A stretch of DNA of 64,000 nt from Rhyzopertha dominica (GCA_025024175.1 QCXZ01000138.1:2976002-3040001), one strand, 5' to 3'. Positions 1 through 10,699 are shown, numbered from the stretch's first letter. Program-made: numbers and translations. The notes: generated from the letters alone by a model not told the origin.

Positions 1-330
1 GAAAATCCACACGTCATCATGGAGGAGCGAATGCAGCATTTGGCCATTTTCCTTTGAAATTGAGCACGGACACACCGTTTTTGTCAATGGTGAGCGATAT
101 GCGAGATTTGGTTTCAAAAGGACGCCACTACTTGCCACACAGACAATGAAACAATTGATTCTTTGCGCACTCGAAAATCGTGTAATCGTTTTATTAACCA
201 TCCAGCAACAATTGAGCCATTGGTCGAACACAGCTCCATATAGTTGAAAATGTACTGAAATATTGAGTGGATCGCACGGGGTACTGCAAGGACAGCTGTC
301 CAGGCTAGAGTTTTGATTTTAAATGCTAAA
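1..330 (+). pseudogene. Decayed mariner/IS630-type DDE transposase (3' part)
   Basis: Three-frame reading gives, in order, ENPHV-like residues at about 4-20, a TVFVNGERY block near 75-105, an FQKDATTCHT block near 107-145 that matches the second catalytic Asp region (usually FQQDGATCHT) of the arthropod mariner-like family, and a C-terminal VENVLKY..DRTGYCKDS stretch near 243-300. These blocks lie in different frames, so the copy is frameshifted and cannot be translated. The 5' part lies outside the window. Family assignment rests on recognising this block order. It is an old insertion with no function expected. Confidence 0.7.
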
Positions 331-844
331 TATGGACAGGTATTGGCATCTTTTGAGAGACCCAATAAATATCCATTCAAGGCGATAAGAGCAAGACCAG
401 GTAAAAACAGTCAGTCACAAAAATACCACCAGTGCGTGTGTGATGCTGTTTATTAGCAAATTTTCACCATCATTAAGTTCAACTAGGTGATTCAATAAAA
501 AGGGGGTTCCTCATTCTCCTCCCCTTATTCTTCCCAACCCCCTAAGCAGGCAAAGAAGTAAGGAAAACTGGGTAAGTGTGCTTTTCTTTTTTTATTATTA
601 TAATCACACGACCTGGTGCATAACTAACAGTCGTGGAAGTCATTCGAAAGACGTTATGTGTCATGTAACTCTTTCCAAGGAAACAATACATTTTGAAAAA
701 TATCCATGTGTGGTTCTACAGCCCAAAGAAATGGAACACACAATATTTTAATTAAGCACATCTTCTGTCTAAGTTAAGTTTTAATATGAACCAATTTGTA
801 GTTACAGATGTGGGAATGGACCATCCCTTATTCTTAGAGCCGTG
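331..844. other. Intronic stretch, nothing recognised
   Basis: AT-rich sequence with a short pyrimidine-rich tract near 510-545. No gene, repeat pair or element ends were seen. Confidence 0.5.
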
Positions 845-1310
845 TTGACATTCCGGGCACTAAATTATTGTAATCACGGCCGAGGAGCGCAGGAAGCCGA
901 ACTGTATAAATGTTTATCCGCTTAGAGGGCAGGTATCCCGGCCGAAGTCGGGCCAAAGTTAATAACGTCTAGGTTAATATCAGGGAATATGCCGTACAAG
1001 AACATGCATTCAAAGTGGTAGCGTCGATATTGCCGCACGGTTGAGTTTCCTGAATTCTGGCGATACCCTACACGCAGATGAGGCGTATAGACGATGCAAA
1101 TCGCTTGTAATCTACACCGGATGCAGGAAACGGGTACCTGTGACCCGTACGGTGCAGCCAGATCGGGGATTTTATTAATAATAACGTGCGGCAAAGTAGG
1201 CCCTGTAAATGCATACAAATCGGACTGTTCCGAAGGCGACCGTTTGTATACATTACATGTTAAACGAACGGAATGCCCACAATTTTCTACTTTTATCGTT
1301 TTAGATAACT
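845..1310. other. GC-richer single-copy island (candidate conserved noncoding DNA)
   Basis: Clearly higher GC and CpG than its surroundings. Overlapping open frames occur on both strands but none resembles a known protein and no splice-flanked exon is evident. It is one of about fifteen such islands in the window. Regulatory function is inference only. Confidence 0.35.
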
Positions 1311-1739
1311 AGATGGTGAGTATTTTCGTTCTTCCTGCTCGTTCGCGTTATGTTTTTCGTCGATCCACATACTGAAGTGCTTTCTTGTTTTCTGCAAACA
1401 TCAACATGTCTACAAATTGTAGATTCGATAAAACCGTCCCATTGTTATTATACCTTATGTTGTCATACTGTCATTACAACCAAAAATGCATCTTTTTCCC
1501 GGAAAACATCTGGGTAGTTTGATTTGATTGATTAATTGATTGATTGAACTAGCGTATGATAGGCATTTCTGCCGCTCCCAGATGCACCGTCGGACCGATT
1601 ACGTCTACGCTGGGTTGGTGGGGTGACACGCTTGTTGCTAGTGGGCTCCCACGTAGCGCATGTTACAGGAGTTTGGGGACTGGAATGGGGAGGTTGTCAG
1701 TGTATCCAAATAGCGGATACTTTTTTTATTAGCCTCCGT
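1311..1739. other. Intronic stretch, nothing recognised
   Basis: Mixed composition with a short GATT-rich tract at about 1523-1545 and a GC-richer patch at 1555-1700. No gene or element was identified. Confidence 0.45.
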
Positions 1740-2275
1740 GTTGGATTCATTTATTATTTTCTTGTCTTTTTTAAGCGGAAATTGTAATTCATGTTTCCTT
1801 TTTAGACTGCTCTATTTCGGTGTTTTCGTGGTTATTTATCCGTTCGTTTCTTAGTACTGTAGATTAGGTGACATTGTTCTACGGGATATTTGTCGTTTGT
1901 CTGCATTAGGTTTTTTCTACGATTCATTGCGGTCGTTCAAAATTTTTTATGGGTCGGTCTGTTTCCATATATTCTTGGTTTCTGAGCAGTATTATTGTAT
2001 TGCCGTGGTGGTTTCTTACTCTTTTCTCTTGTTGTCATATGATTTCTTTTCCTTACCTGATTTGTATTTTTGTTGTAGTTCTTAAACAGTTTCTTTCAAA
2101 GCCGCTTGAGCTTGTATATGTTTCGTCTAATGTGATTTGGAGTTTTCCTTCTTATTTCTCTTACAAGGTGTTTGTGTTGCTGTTGATGTTGTTTTCACCT
2201 GTATATTTGGTAGTTTCGGTCTTGCTGATTTTTTTACCACGATTACGTGATTGTATGCACTTGTCTAGATAATTA
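1740..2275. other. Strand-asymmetric, T-rich stretch
   Basis: The plus strand is markedly T-rich with few A runs. The minus strand reads as Lys/Asn/Thr-rich fragments with scattered stops. Such asymmetry can mark a decayed retrotransposon gag or leader region on the minus strand, but no domain is recognisable. Confidence 0.3.
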
Positions 2276-3807
2276 GGGTAGTTTTAATAACAGTCAGACA
2301 TATATGGCTAAGTATTATGTTCTTGCACAGTACATTATTGTAACTGTAAGTGTCAGTTATTATTTCTTAACCATATGTATTTGTAAATAAGAAATATTTA
2401 ACGCCCCGAAAACCATTTCCTCACTACGTCTTATACTGCAAATTGAAATACTTCTCCATGCTTAATTAACAATTTTCCTAAATAAAATTAATTGCACAAT
2501 TTGCTAATCGATTATAAATGTAATTGTTTATTGAAAATATTGTCGAGGATGCAAAGAGTAAATATTTAAATACTTTTTATACGTGTCCAATAACAAAAGC
2601 TAGGAAATTACGAATTATGAGAGAATGATTTTTATTGGATAAGCTTGGCTTACTTGCTTCTTTACTTTAGGTAATCTTTATTAATTTATTGTTTTAGCGC
2701 CCATCGGTGCCCAGATATATTGGGTACCTAGTTTTCCGATCATAGGTTAATTATATTAAGCATAGTCCAGATTAACAAATGGGCAACCAGACAACCATGT
2801 TAATGCTTAATAAGTTTCAAAGAGTAGTAAACGAAATTATTTTAAATATTTTTCTTGCACGTACTAATAAACAGCAGTTATTTGTTACGTCAAGTCAACA
2901 GGTAATTTCTTTAGAACTAATTAATTGTTCTTCCAGCATTGATTATTCAAAGAGTAAACATAAATCTGCAAAGGGTGTTTAAAGAAGATGTCTAGAAGAA
3001 GCTGTTTTCACTAGGCTCAAATTGAAATGAAGAGCTGCAATAATATCGCACGTCTCTGCAAGTGGTTGCAGGGTATTAAACAAAGAAATAGTGTATTTGT
3101 TAATATGAGGTGAAAACTGAAGCTGAACTATATAAATATCGTGCAGGTTACCTATTAAAGTTATCACAAAGCTAGCGTTTCTGTTTTATATTTAGAGCGA
3201 AACTTACGCTTTGACCCTCTAAATTTTAAACTTCTAATGACGAGCCGGTAGCAAATGACAGTTTCTCTATCAGAACAAAAACAATGCGCTACTATAATCC
3301 TTACATATCATTTTCAAGCAGAAAACAGATGTCTTCAATTTGATATAGTAATCAGAATTAGAAAATTTTTGACACCACATGAAGAGCCAACCCTTGTCAG
3401 CATCAACATCTTATAGACGACGCTTTTACAGTTCCGATTTTACAGTAAGCTGTAATTTTAATTTTAAAATTCAACTTGTTTTATTGGCTACAGCAGCCGT
3501 GATTAATGGGCATATTAAATATTCCTTCTTTAACTTTTCATATGCATCCTATATGTACTTCCTGCACTTTCCTGCCATATGTTATAGATCTATATATCTT
3601 TACATTATTTACAGGTAATTTAAGTCATTAATAATATCTGTATAAGTAAACTGTTATACCAAGCTTCCCGTTATTAATTTGATTTGATTACCTGAAACGA
3701 TTGGAGTAGTAGTTATTATCTGCTTTTGTTACATAATTCAATTTTCAAGCATGTAAAAATCCTTAATCCTCAACTACTAAATAATATAATTAATACATCA
3801 AAGTCTG
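2276..3807. other. AT-rich intronic stretch, nothing recognised
   Basis: Low-complexity AT-rich DNA. Small open frames near 2779-2982 and 3379-3618 show no family resemblance and look like chance. Confidence 0.5.
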
Positions 3808-4171
3808 CAGGGCTTCTATAAAAGATTCATGCATCCAGGGCGCTTATGGAAACTATCGATTAAGTCAATTTACCGCCTTTCAGGAAAGAGACGTATACTT
3901 GTCATCTGTCGATTTTTGAATTATTTAATATATTTTAATATAAGAAAACGCCTGGGAGTGTATATTCTCAACATATTCTGTAGTGTTNTGTGATAATTAA
4001 CTTTGATGTTACAGAAAGCTCACATTNCTATGCTGTGGTGTTACAGTAATCTGCAAATCTTCGCTACTATCGCCGTGCATAATGTAGCTTGGCATCAGTT
4101 GTTAAAAAGCGGCACAAAGAAATCGGAAATCAACGCCGCCCGCATTGCATGAATCATTTATAGAAGCCCTG
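3808..4171. mobile_element. hAT-like miniature inverted-repeat element
   Basis: The ends are inverted repeats beginning CAGGGCTTCTATAAA. The first 26 of the left-end bases match the reverse complement of the right end except for one position, after which the ends diverge. The flanking 8-mers AAAGTCTG (3800-3807) and TACATCTG (4172-4179) agree at 5 of 8 positions, as a decayed 8-bp target duplication would. A CAGGG terminus with 8-bp duplication fits the hAT superfamily. The element is 364 bp and has no transposase, so it is non-autonomous. Confidence 0.6.
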
Positions 4172-4569
4172 TACATCTGCATGCAAATATCACTTTAATT
4201 TTGACATTATAATGGTAATTTAGGAATATGTTATTGGAAAAGGTAGCAAGTAGCTAACTCAAGAATTATCGAATCTTTTAGCCCTTGATAAAAATCTAAG
4301 ATTTTGTCGTCGACTATCATGGATTTCACTTATGGTTAATAAAGGAACAGACCGTTTAGTTATGAAACGGTATGGACGACATGGTGGTTGGAAATTAAGC
4401 ACTTTCTATGAAGCTTTTGCTGATACTTTAATTCCTTAAAGTTTATCACATATTACGGTTATATTGGAGAAGTACCCTGAATCTGTTGTCGCCAAACTTC
4501 TCAAGCATAAACCATCAGACATATTCAAATTTTCCTGCGCTAAGGTACGTGGACACACGCTANAGCANA
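4172..4569. other. Intronic stretch before the Tc1 element
   Basis: AT-rich. A discontinuous open stretch at 4330-4560 has no recognised family. Ambiguous bases at 4563 and 4568 sit at the left border of the transposon, and 4568 is one base of the presumed TA target duplication. Confidence 0.4.
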
Positions 4570-4795
4570 CGAGCCCAGTCGNATATAAATTGGCCCAGGC
4601 ACAAGTAAAATATGAAATCGTTTTTTGGACAGAGATTTTATTTTAAAGAAACGAATCCAAAAGTTTTGACTAATTATATTTGACCGACTACAATGTTAAT
4701 AACAAGTCAACAGCAGTTCTATATAACTTAAGTGTACAGTTGGACAACCTAAACATAAAAGCAAAACTTCGCTTGGCGCATATGAATTGGCCCAA
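4570..4795 (+). repeat. Left inverted repeat of the Tc1 element, with two direct repeats
   Basis: 226 bp, starting CGAGCCCAGTCG. It contains an outer direct repeat at 4580-4597 and an inner one at 4777-4794. The inner copy reads CGCATATGAATTGGCCCA and the outer differs at one base and one N. Paired repeats of this kind serve as two transposase-binding sites in IR/DR elements such as Sleeping Beauty. Confidence 0.9.
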
Positions 4796-4915
4796 AATAA
4801 CGACATACTGTGGTTTGCTCTAAAATCACGTTTGCTTTGAAATAAAATAAAAACAAAACTGTATCGGCGTCAAATGGTCAGTGTTCTAGCTGTCACACGC
4901 CAAAGTTTAGTGAAA

Positions 4916-5990
4916 ATGGTTCGTGGCAAGCCGCTATCTGAAGATTTGAGAAAATCTATAATTTGTGAACATAACGATGGAATTTCGGGGTGTAACATCG
5001 CTAAAAATTTAAGAATTTCTCGGTATACAGTGCGAAATATCATTAGATTGTTTAAAAAGGAGGGAAATGTAACAAGGAAAGTCAGAACGGGAAGAATTTC
5101 TAAAATAACGAAGAGAGATCGACGTGTTCTCCGAAATCTTATCAGACAAGATCGTCGTGTATCTTCAAGAGAACTAGCTTCCAAGTGGGGAAACGCAATA
5201 CAGATGAGGGTATCAAAAGATACTTGCTTACGGCATCTTAAAACAATGGGATATGGTTTTTACAAAGTATGTTTTGTAACCTAAACTGGTCAATTTTTTA
5301 TTCTACGCATTTTAGGCAAAAGTGAAACCCCTATTAATGCAAAAGCAGAAGAAAGCTAGACGTTTATGGGCAAATGAGAGAAAGAAGTGGGTGCAAAGAC
5401 AGTGGGATTCCATAATCTGGAGCGATGAATCCAGATTCGAAGTCTTTGTTGGAGATACCAGAAAGAGGATAATTCGTCTACCCGGTGAAGAATATCACTC
5501 TGACTGTTTACAAAGGAAAGTAAAATTTCCGGCTTCCGTGATGGTTTGGGGATGTATGTCTTCCTAAGGAGTAGGGCGCCTTCGTATGATAGATGGAACT
5601 GTAAATGCTCAAAAATATAAAGTGATTTTGGAAGAGGAATTACTGCCATCAATTGAAAAGTTACAGCTGCCAGGAGGAGAGTATTATTTTCAACAAGACG
5701 GCGCATCCTGTCATACAGCGAAACTTACAACTACATGGTTTCAAGAAAATCACATCCCCGTTATAAAATGGCCGTCAAGTAGTCCGGACTTGTCGCCGAT
5801 TGAGACACTCTGGCATGTGATGAAGAAAAAGCTTCGAACTGCCCCAGTTCGCACAGTTGATGAGTTAAAACTTAAGCTTCAAGAAATTTGGAATAATTTC
5901 ACTCCAGAATTTTGTAATAGCTTAGTACAAACTATGCCGCGGCGAATTGAGGCAGTTTTGAAACGAAAGGGTGATTGTACCCAATGGTAA
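4916..5990 (+). pseudogene. Tc1 transposase, 341 codons, one nonsense codon
   Basis: Exon 1 is 4916-5266 (117 codons) and exon 2 is 5316-5990. The Met at 4916 (MVRGKPLSED) is preferred over the in-frame ATG at 4874 because it matches the usual Tc1 N-terminus. Residues 1-110 form the paired-like double helix-turn-helix DNA-binding region. The catalytic triad is D154 (WSDESRF), D245 (FQQDGASCH) and E280 (SPDLSPIETLW), with 34 residues between the last two. Length is normal for the family. The reading is broken only by TAA at 5565-5567 (codon 201, between CMSS and GVGR), a likely single substitution. This copy cannot make full-length enzyme. Confidence 0.9.
5267..5315 (+). other. 49-nt phase-0 intron in the Tc1 transposase
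   Basis: It begins GTATGTTTTG and ends CATTTTAG. It lies exactly between codons after residue 117. Removing it restores a frame that continues with the conserved KPLL..K..ARRLWA block seen at this point in Tc1 proteins. Left in, it brings a frame change and a TAA stop at about 5281. Its length is near the minimum for insect introns. Confidence 0.8.
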
Positions 5991-6004
5991 ATATTATAGA
6001 CTCC

Positions 6005-6230
6005 TTGGGCCAATTCATATGCGCCAAGCGAAGTTTTATTTTTATGCTTAGGTTGTCCATCTGTACACTTCAGTTATATAGAACTGCTGTTAAGTTGTTA
6101 TTCACGTTGTAGTTGGTCAAATATAATTAGTCAAAACTTTTGGTTTCGTTTCTTTAAAATAAAATCTCTGTCCAAAAAACTATTTAATGTTTGACTTGTG
6201 CCTGGGCCAATTCATATGCGACTGGGCTCG
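6005..6230 (-). repeat. Right inverted repeat of the Tc1 element
   Basis: Reverse complement of the left repeat, about 226 bp. The inner direct repeat is at 6006-6023 and the outer at 6203-6220, both identical to the CGCATATGAATTGGCCCA core in reverse orientation. Confidence 0.9.
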
Positions 6231-6689
6231 TATTCTGGAGCTCGAACACCGCGAACTTCTCCATGAACAACGTAACGGAAGACTAAAATGAGCCTCCCAG
6301 TTAGCGGAACGAGAACCGACCCATGTAGGTCACTGCAGCATCTGCAACATGTGGTTCGGGGTAAGGAAACACTCCATTACGCCGTCCAAAGTTAGATTCA
6401 GTTTGCGCGAACTGTTGCAAAAGTTGAAAAACAAATTTCGCCTTGTCGAATGAAGAATTGGAAAACGGGCGCGCTTTCTCTCCGCTATGCAAACTCCCTG
6501 ATTAATGACGCCCGTTCGCAATCGCGATTAAACACCTCAATAAGTTCTTGGGAATCGTTAATCGGTCGCAGCAGTTCGACGGAAGTTTTCCCGGGGACGT
6601 GGGGGATGGCGCGGCGTCGGTGGGAGTTATAATTTTTCGATTATGGCAACTGACGCTCCGGAGTAACGCAGATGTGTGCCGACACCTTG
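6231..6689. other. GC-richer island beside the transposon
   Basis: A higher-GC stretch, probably the host sequence into which the Tc1 element inserted. Overlapping open frames at 6300-6630 occur on both strands without recognisable domains. Candidate intronic regulatory DNA by composition only. Confidence 0.3.
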
Positions 6690-7800
6690 AAATAATAATA
6701 ATAATAATAATGCGTCTTTATTCGCAAGCTTTTACAATATTAATAATTTTAAGCATAAATATACAATTGCATTGGTGCTAACACTTGCGAAACGGCGAAG
6801 TTCAGCGGCCACTTAAACGAAAATGGCAGCTGTTCTTCCACTTAACCGAGAGCGAAGAAAAAAAAAAGAAACAAACAAAATAAAAACCTTATTAGCTTAT
6901 AAATATGGGTAAAACAAAAAAAATAACAAAAAATTTATTTTTATTTAGAAGGCAAATTAAATCTGGCCGAATTTCGGAGAAAGAAAATTGTTAACTAACA
7001 TTCACAAAAAAAAACAGTAATATTATGTGCTGGATAACAAAAACTTCCTGTATTCACGCTTAAAAGAATGTAAACTTTTAAATTTTAAATCTATAGGGAC
7101 AGAATTATATATATTGGACACACAATAAGAAAACGAACGACGAAAAAAGCTGTGCTTATGAATTGGAATCAAGAGAATATCTTTTCTGCGTATATTGATA
7201 CTGTGTACATCTGTCCTAAATGTAATTTTTTCATGTAAATAAGCGGGAGATTTATATAAGATCACTTTATGAAACAAACACGCAGAATGCAGCTTTCTAC
7301 GAGATTTCATATCCAACCAGGGTATTAACTTGAGTTTGTGATAAACATGGTGTACTCTCGTTAGCCCAAAAATCAAGCGTAAACAAGAATTTTGTACGAC
7401 TTGAATCCTCCTGCAATCGGCATAATCCAAGCAAGGCCCATAGACACTATCAGCAAAGTTAAACAAAGAAAGGACCATAACATCACACAGATATACTTTT
7501 TGCTGTAAATTTAGTAGGTGGCGGATATTATAGATAATTCTAAGATTGCAGAATGCCTTACTAATAAGATTGTTTACATGCTTACTAAAACGCATTCTAT
7601 TATCGATCAATAAACCCAAATTTTTGGCACATCCAACAATTTCCAAATTCTAACCGCCCACCTTAACATGTAAGTTCGTAACTAATTCAGTATACCAAGG
7701 GGAGGCAGGAGACATACAAAATACAATAATTTTAGACTTTGATGGATTCAACGACAAAGAAATGGTTACCGAATTAATTAAAATCGTTGGAAAACCAAAG
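6690..7800 (-). mobile_element. 5'-truncated non-LTR retrotransposon
   Basis: On the minus strand this is the 3' end of a LINE: a reverse-transcriptase C-terminal region (about 7794-7023), a 3' untranslated region, an AATAAA signal (6722-6717 minus) and a terminal (ATT)n tail at 6711-6690. Truncation at the 5' end near 7800 is typical of target-primed reverse transcription. No target-site duplication could be resolved. Confidence 0.8.
7023..7794 (-). pseudogene. Non-LTR reverse transcriptase, C-terminal fragment
   Basis: The N-terminal end reads LNPSKSKIIVFC, matching the K-containing motif after the palm domain of non-LTR reverse transcriptases. It is followed by a TAG stop at 7652-7650, then an open frame of 207 residues (7646-7023) starting EIVGCAKNLGLLID, the usual thumb-region block, and LIFGLTRVHHVYHKL..WLDMKSRR. 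The fragment ends at its natural stop and lacks the YADD palm, lost by 5' truncation. It resembles jockey/CR1-type insect elements, but the clade is not certain. It is non-functional. Confidence 0.8.
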
Positions 7801-8201
7801 TGGAAGAAACGGTCCGGCATGTGAAAGTGTGCAAACTCATCTAGGTGACTTACGTATAAGTATATACGTATATAGCATCAAAAATACCAGAAAACAGTAT
7901 TAGGTATTTTATTTTTTCCGTTTGTTTCATTAATGTCAATTGATAGCCAATATTTTTGTTTTAGAATTCAACGTATATACTTTTGCTATAATTGGATTGG
8001 ATTTTTTTTTAATTCAACAATATATAACATGCCTATTTCAGTTTAGTAGTATTTAACTATTATCTATTATCTATTATTTATTAAATCTCCCAATCTGTCA
8101 TGAAACATTTTTTCATCCCACCCTCGTATATAAAAGTTCATTCATTCACCGAGAGGTGGCGATCGGAATATTAAAAAAGTTTAACATTTTTTATTACTCA
8201 C
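7801..8201. other. Intron immediately downstream of the Rbp6 exon
   Basis: AT-rich, with an imperfect TATTATC repeat at about 8063-8095. The exon's donor site GTGAGT lies at 8201-8196 on the minus strand. Nothing else was recognised. Confidence 0.5.
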
Positions 8202-8294
8202 CGGGCCGAACTGCTCGAAGTAGCTTTTGACGTCCTCGAGAGTCGTGGGTGCTGAGAGTCCCCCCACGAATATTTTCTTCGTCCTGGTTACCAT
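8202..8294 (-). CDS. Rbp6: Musashi-family RNA-binding protein, RRM2 first exon part
   Basis: A 93-nt internal exon encoding 31 residues, [16 protein letters not shown]...SYFEQFGP. This is the start of the second RNA-recognition motif of the Musashi family, including the RNP2 motif KIFVGG. The wording matches insect Rbp6 rather than fly Msi, whose RRM2 has VGGVSQ. The exon is flanked by a TTTTGTTTCAG acceptor and a GTGAGT donor, both in phase 0. The vertebrate MSI2 exon covers the same residues. The protein binds UAG-containing RNA and acts in translational control. No other exon of the gene was found, so the flanking introns are very long and the next exon (RRM2 remainder) probably lies left of the window. 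Confidence 0.93.
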
Positions 8295-9303
8295 CTGAAA
8301 CAAAAACACACATTTTAGGGCGTTGATGAAAGAGCAGGCGCTTTATCTCGCAGCTGGAACTTCCGCTTCAATTTCTCAGAAGAAGAATGAGATATTAAAA
8401 AGAAAGCGAGAGTTTGTTTTGTTTAGCAAAAATTAAATTTCCGGAAAAACCTAACCGCGTTTCACGAACGCAGCAAACGCGAAATCAAAAGAGCACCCTT
8501 TCATGACCATAAAACCCAACGTCCCTCGTTTTGAATTAATTAAAATAAAATACACAACGTTAACGCTGCGTTTTCGATCAAAACGGGAGCCTTATATATC
8601 CGTTGTGACGATTGCAAAACATAAAAAATTAAGCCTATTGAAATTAAAAAAAAAAAACATGTCAAAACACCTCTTGTGGGCAAGACTAATCACAGTCTTT
8701 CATAACTTTGTATAGAAAATAGAAGAAAGCACACTATTATACTATAAACCTACTAAATTCAGTATGCCAATAAGCAGGCTTTCATATCTTTAATGTTTTC
8801 AACACCTAGGAGTTGATTATGTTATAAACAAATAAATAAGTTCACACCAAACCGTTTTTTCATTTATTCTTTCATGAACATCACTAAAATTTGTAAAGAT
8901 TTTGCTTCAACAATGGCTCATGAGATAGCATGCAGTCATCGACAATCTTGAACTGGAAAAAAGATGAATGCATTTAGGAAAAATAGCAAATCTGTAAATC
9001 AAATACTATCGTCTAACATCGTAAACCTAAAATAAGTTAATTATAATTATCAAATGGTGCTGACCTTTCTTCGTGTGTAAGGTGCAAAGACAATTTTATA
9101 TGAGTAAAAATTTAGATGGCAATGCCATCTGTCAGCATTACACTGACATGATGACAAAGCCACCCAGTTGCCTTAACGGGTACTACTTCCTAAAGGAAGT
9201 GACCTGTAGCCTGACAAATTGGCATGCAACTGCATACTTCAATTTGACAGCAGGCCCCCACGGCACTTTTTGCTAGCGGGCAAGAACCGACATACATTAA
9301 AAT
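8295..9303. other. Intron upstream of the Rbp6 exon
   Basis: AT-rich intron with a polypyrimidine acceptor tract next to the exon. A short perfect palindrome (AGATGGCA-A-TGCCATCT) occurs at about 9114-9130. A 70-codon open frame at 8503-8715 is Lys-rich and looks like chance. Confidence 0.5.
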
Positions 9304-9499
9304 ACATGTATATGCTGTGATGTCCACACCTCAACCAACTGCAGATAGATCTATTTCACTGTCCTTACAGTTCATCAGTGCAGTTTAGGTCTAGTGCAGA
9401 CAGCACGGCATAACCTAAACTGCACTGATGAGCTGTAATGACAGCGAAATAGATCTATCTGCAGTTAGTTGAGGTGCAGACAGCACAGCACAGACATGC
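9304..9499. repeat. Fold-back (inverted) repeat, ~196 bp
   Basis: Core arms of 63 nt (9328-9390 and 9413-9475) are inverted copies with only a few mismatches, separated by a 22-nt loop. Weaker pairing extends to about 9304 and 9499. The left unit plus loop is related to a single unit at 43484-43594, so this is two inverted copies of a dispersed repeat. It may be a fold-back or miniature transposon. No target duplication was resolved. Confidence 0.75.
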
Positions 9500-10699
9500 A
9501 TTTTACAATTTTATATATTACTAAAACTTATTATTTGGAAAAATCTTTGTTTTTATATGTATAACAACCAAAAACTGAGTTGGGAGTTAGACTATCATAA
9601 CCACTTGAAATTACGTGTTCCTCTTTATGATCTTAATGTGCTTTAATGTAAAACTAATACAGCCCTTCGTTATTTATCATTTGGGACAACATTATCACAT
9701 AGGTGCTGAATATATTTGAAATTATAATCTGCAGAGTGAATGTAGGTACTGCGAAAAGGTCTGTACATTAAACTACACCGCTAAAAGACCCATTTAAGAC
9801 TTCTTTCTCAAAAAGCCTAGGCAATAAAAGAAAACAAGGATTCACATTCTCCTTACTTCAACTTGATAGTCTCTTTAGCTTCCAAATTTCATCTATTAAC
9901 AACGTGGACAAAATTTCAAGCTAGTCTAAATGTTTTAAAACGTTTCTAAACTGAAACAGCATTTAGTTTGAGACAAAAGAGAGCAATCAGCAAAAACTAT
10001 TTGGAAGAGAATTTCATACGATTTCAAAGGTGGAAGACCAAATTGAGGCCATTGTCCTCCACAATTGCCAATGACGAGGGTTCTGTCATTAAGAACAAGT
10101 CAATATAAAATCCTTTTTTTTGACAAAAATTGTGGTGATGAAAGGCGTATTCTATTAGAATATCTACAGCTCAAATGGACTGTGATAAACATTGAAATAT
10201 GAGGGAAAACCAAGCATGTATTTCCAGCCTAGATGTGTTTGTGCTGCCCGTAATGGTATTCTGCATACAGCTGGTGAAATCAGCTTAATTGTGTAAGAAT
10301 GCAACTTTGTAGGGCTAGTGCGTCGTGGCATCGCACTTTTGCCTGTTCATACTACTAAAAGTAAACCTTTAAAGGCATCGTAGTGGTTCTAAGGGTGGTT
10401 AGAAAGCAGGGGTAGACGATTCTTTCAAAGCATCTAGAAAAGACATTTTTAGTAGGGTAAAAGTTTATTGAAAAAGAAGCAAACGTGCGTCGAGGGAAAT
10501 ACATTCAATATACAATTGGTAAAAATTGTAGAGATTTCTTTTGATTCGTTGCTCCATCACAATCGGCCCAGAGCTCGAGCTCGAGCGTTTCTTCAATTAC
10601 TATAAGTAACGTCTAACGAGCTAAAGAAGCTGATTCATTCAATCCCCCAATTCAAATCAAACATCCCTCAATTCACACACGCTAGGCAGAAAAGCCTAA
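9500..10699. other. Intronic stretch, nothing recognised
   Basis: AT-rich with no open frames of note. A perfect GAGCTCGAGCTC-type palindromic tract lies near 10570-10586. Confidence 0.45.

Larger units (their letters stand above)
4570..6230 (+). mobile_element. Tc1-type DNA transposon, 1661 bp, IR/DR type
   Basis: A near-complete element bounded by 226-bp inverted repeats (4570-4795 and 6005-6230), flanked on the right by TA at 6231-6232 and on the left by NA at 4568-4569, consistent with a duplicated TA. The two inverted repeats look more than 90% identical by eye. It carries one transposase gene on the plus strand (4916-5990) that has a short intron and one premature stop. The DD34E catalytic triad and TA duplication place it in the Tc1 group of the IS630-Tc1-mariner superfamily. 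Identity between the repeats suggests moderate age. Confidence 0.92.

Noticed and set aside
4870..5706. Minus-strand open frames over the Tc1 element (5184-4870, 5706-5356)
   Set aside because: They are antisense shadows of the plus-strand transposase exons.
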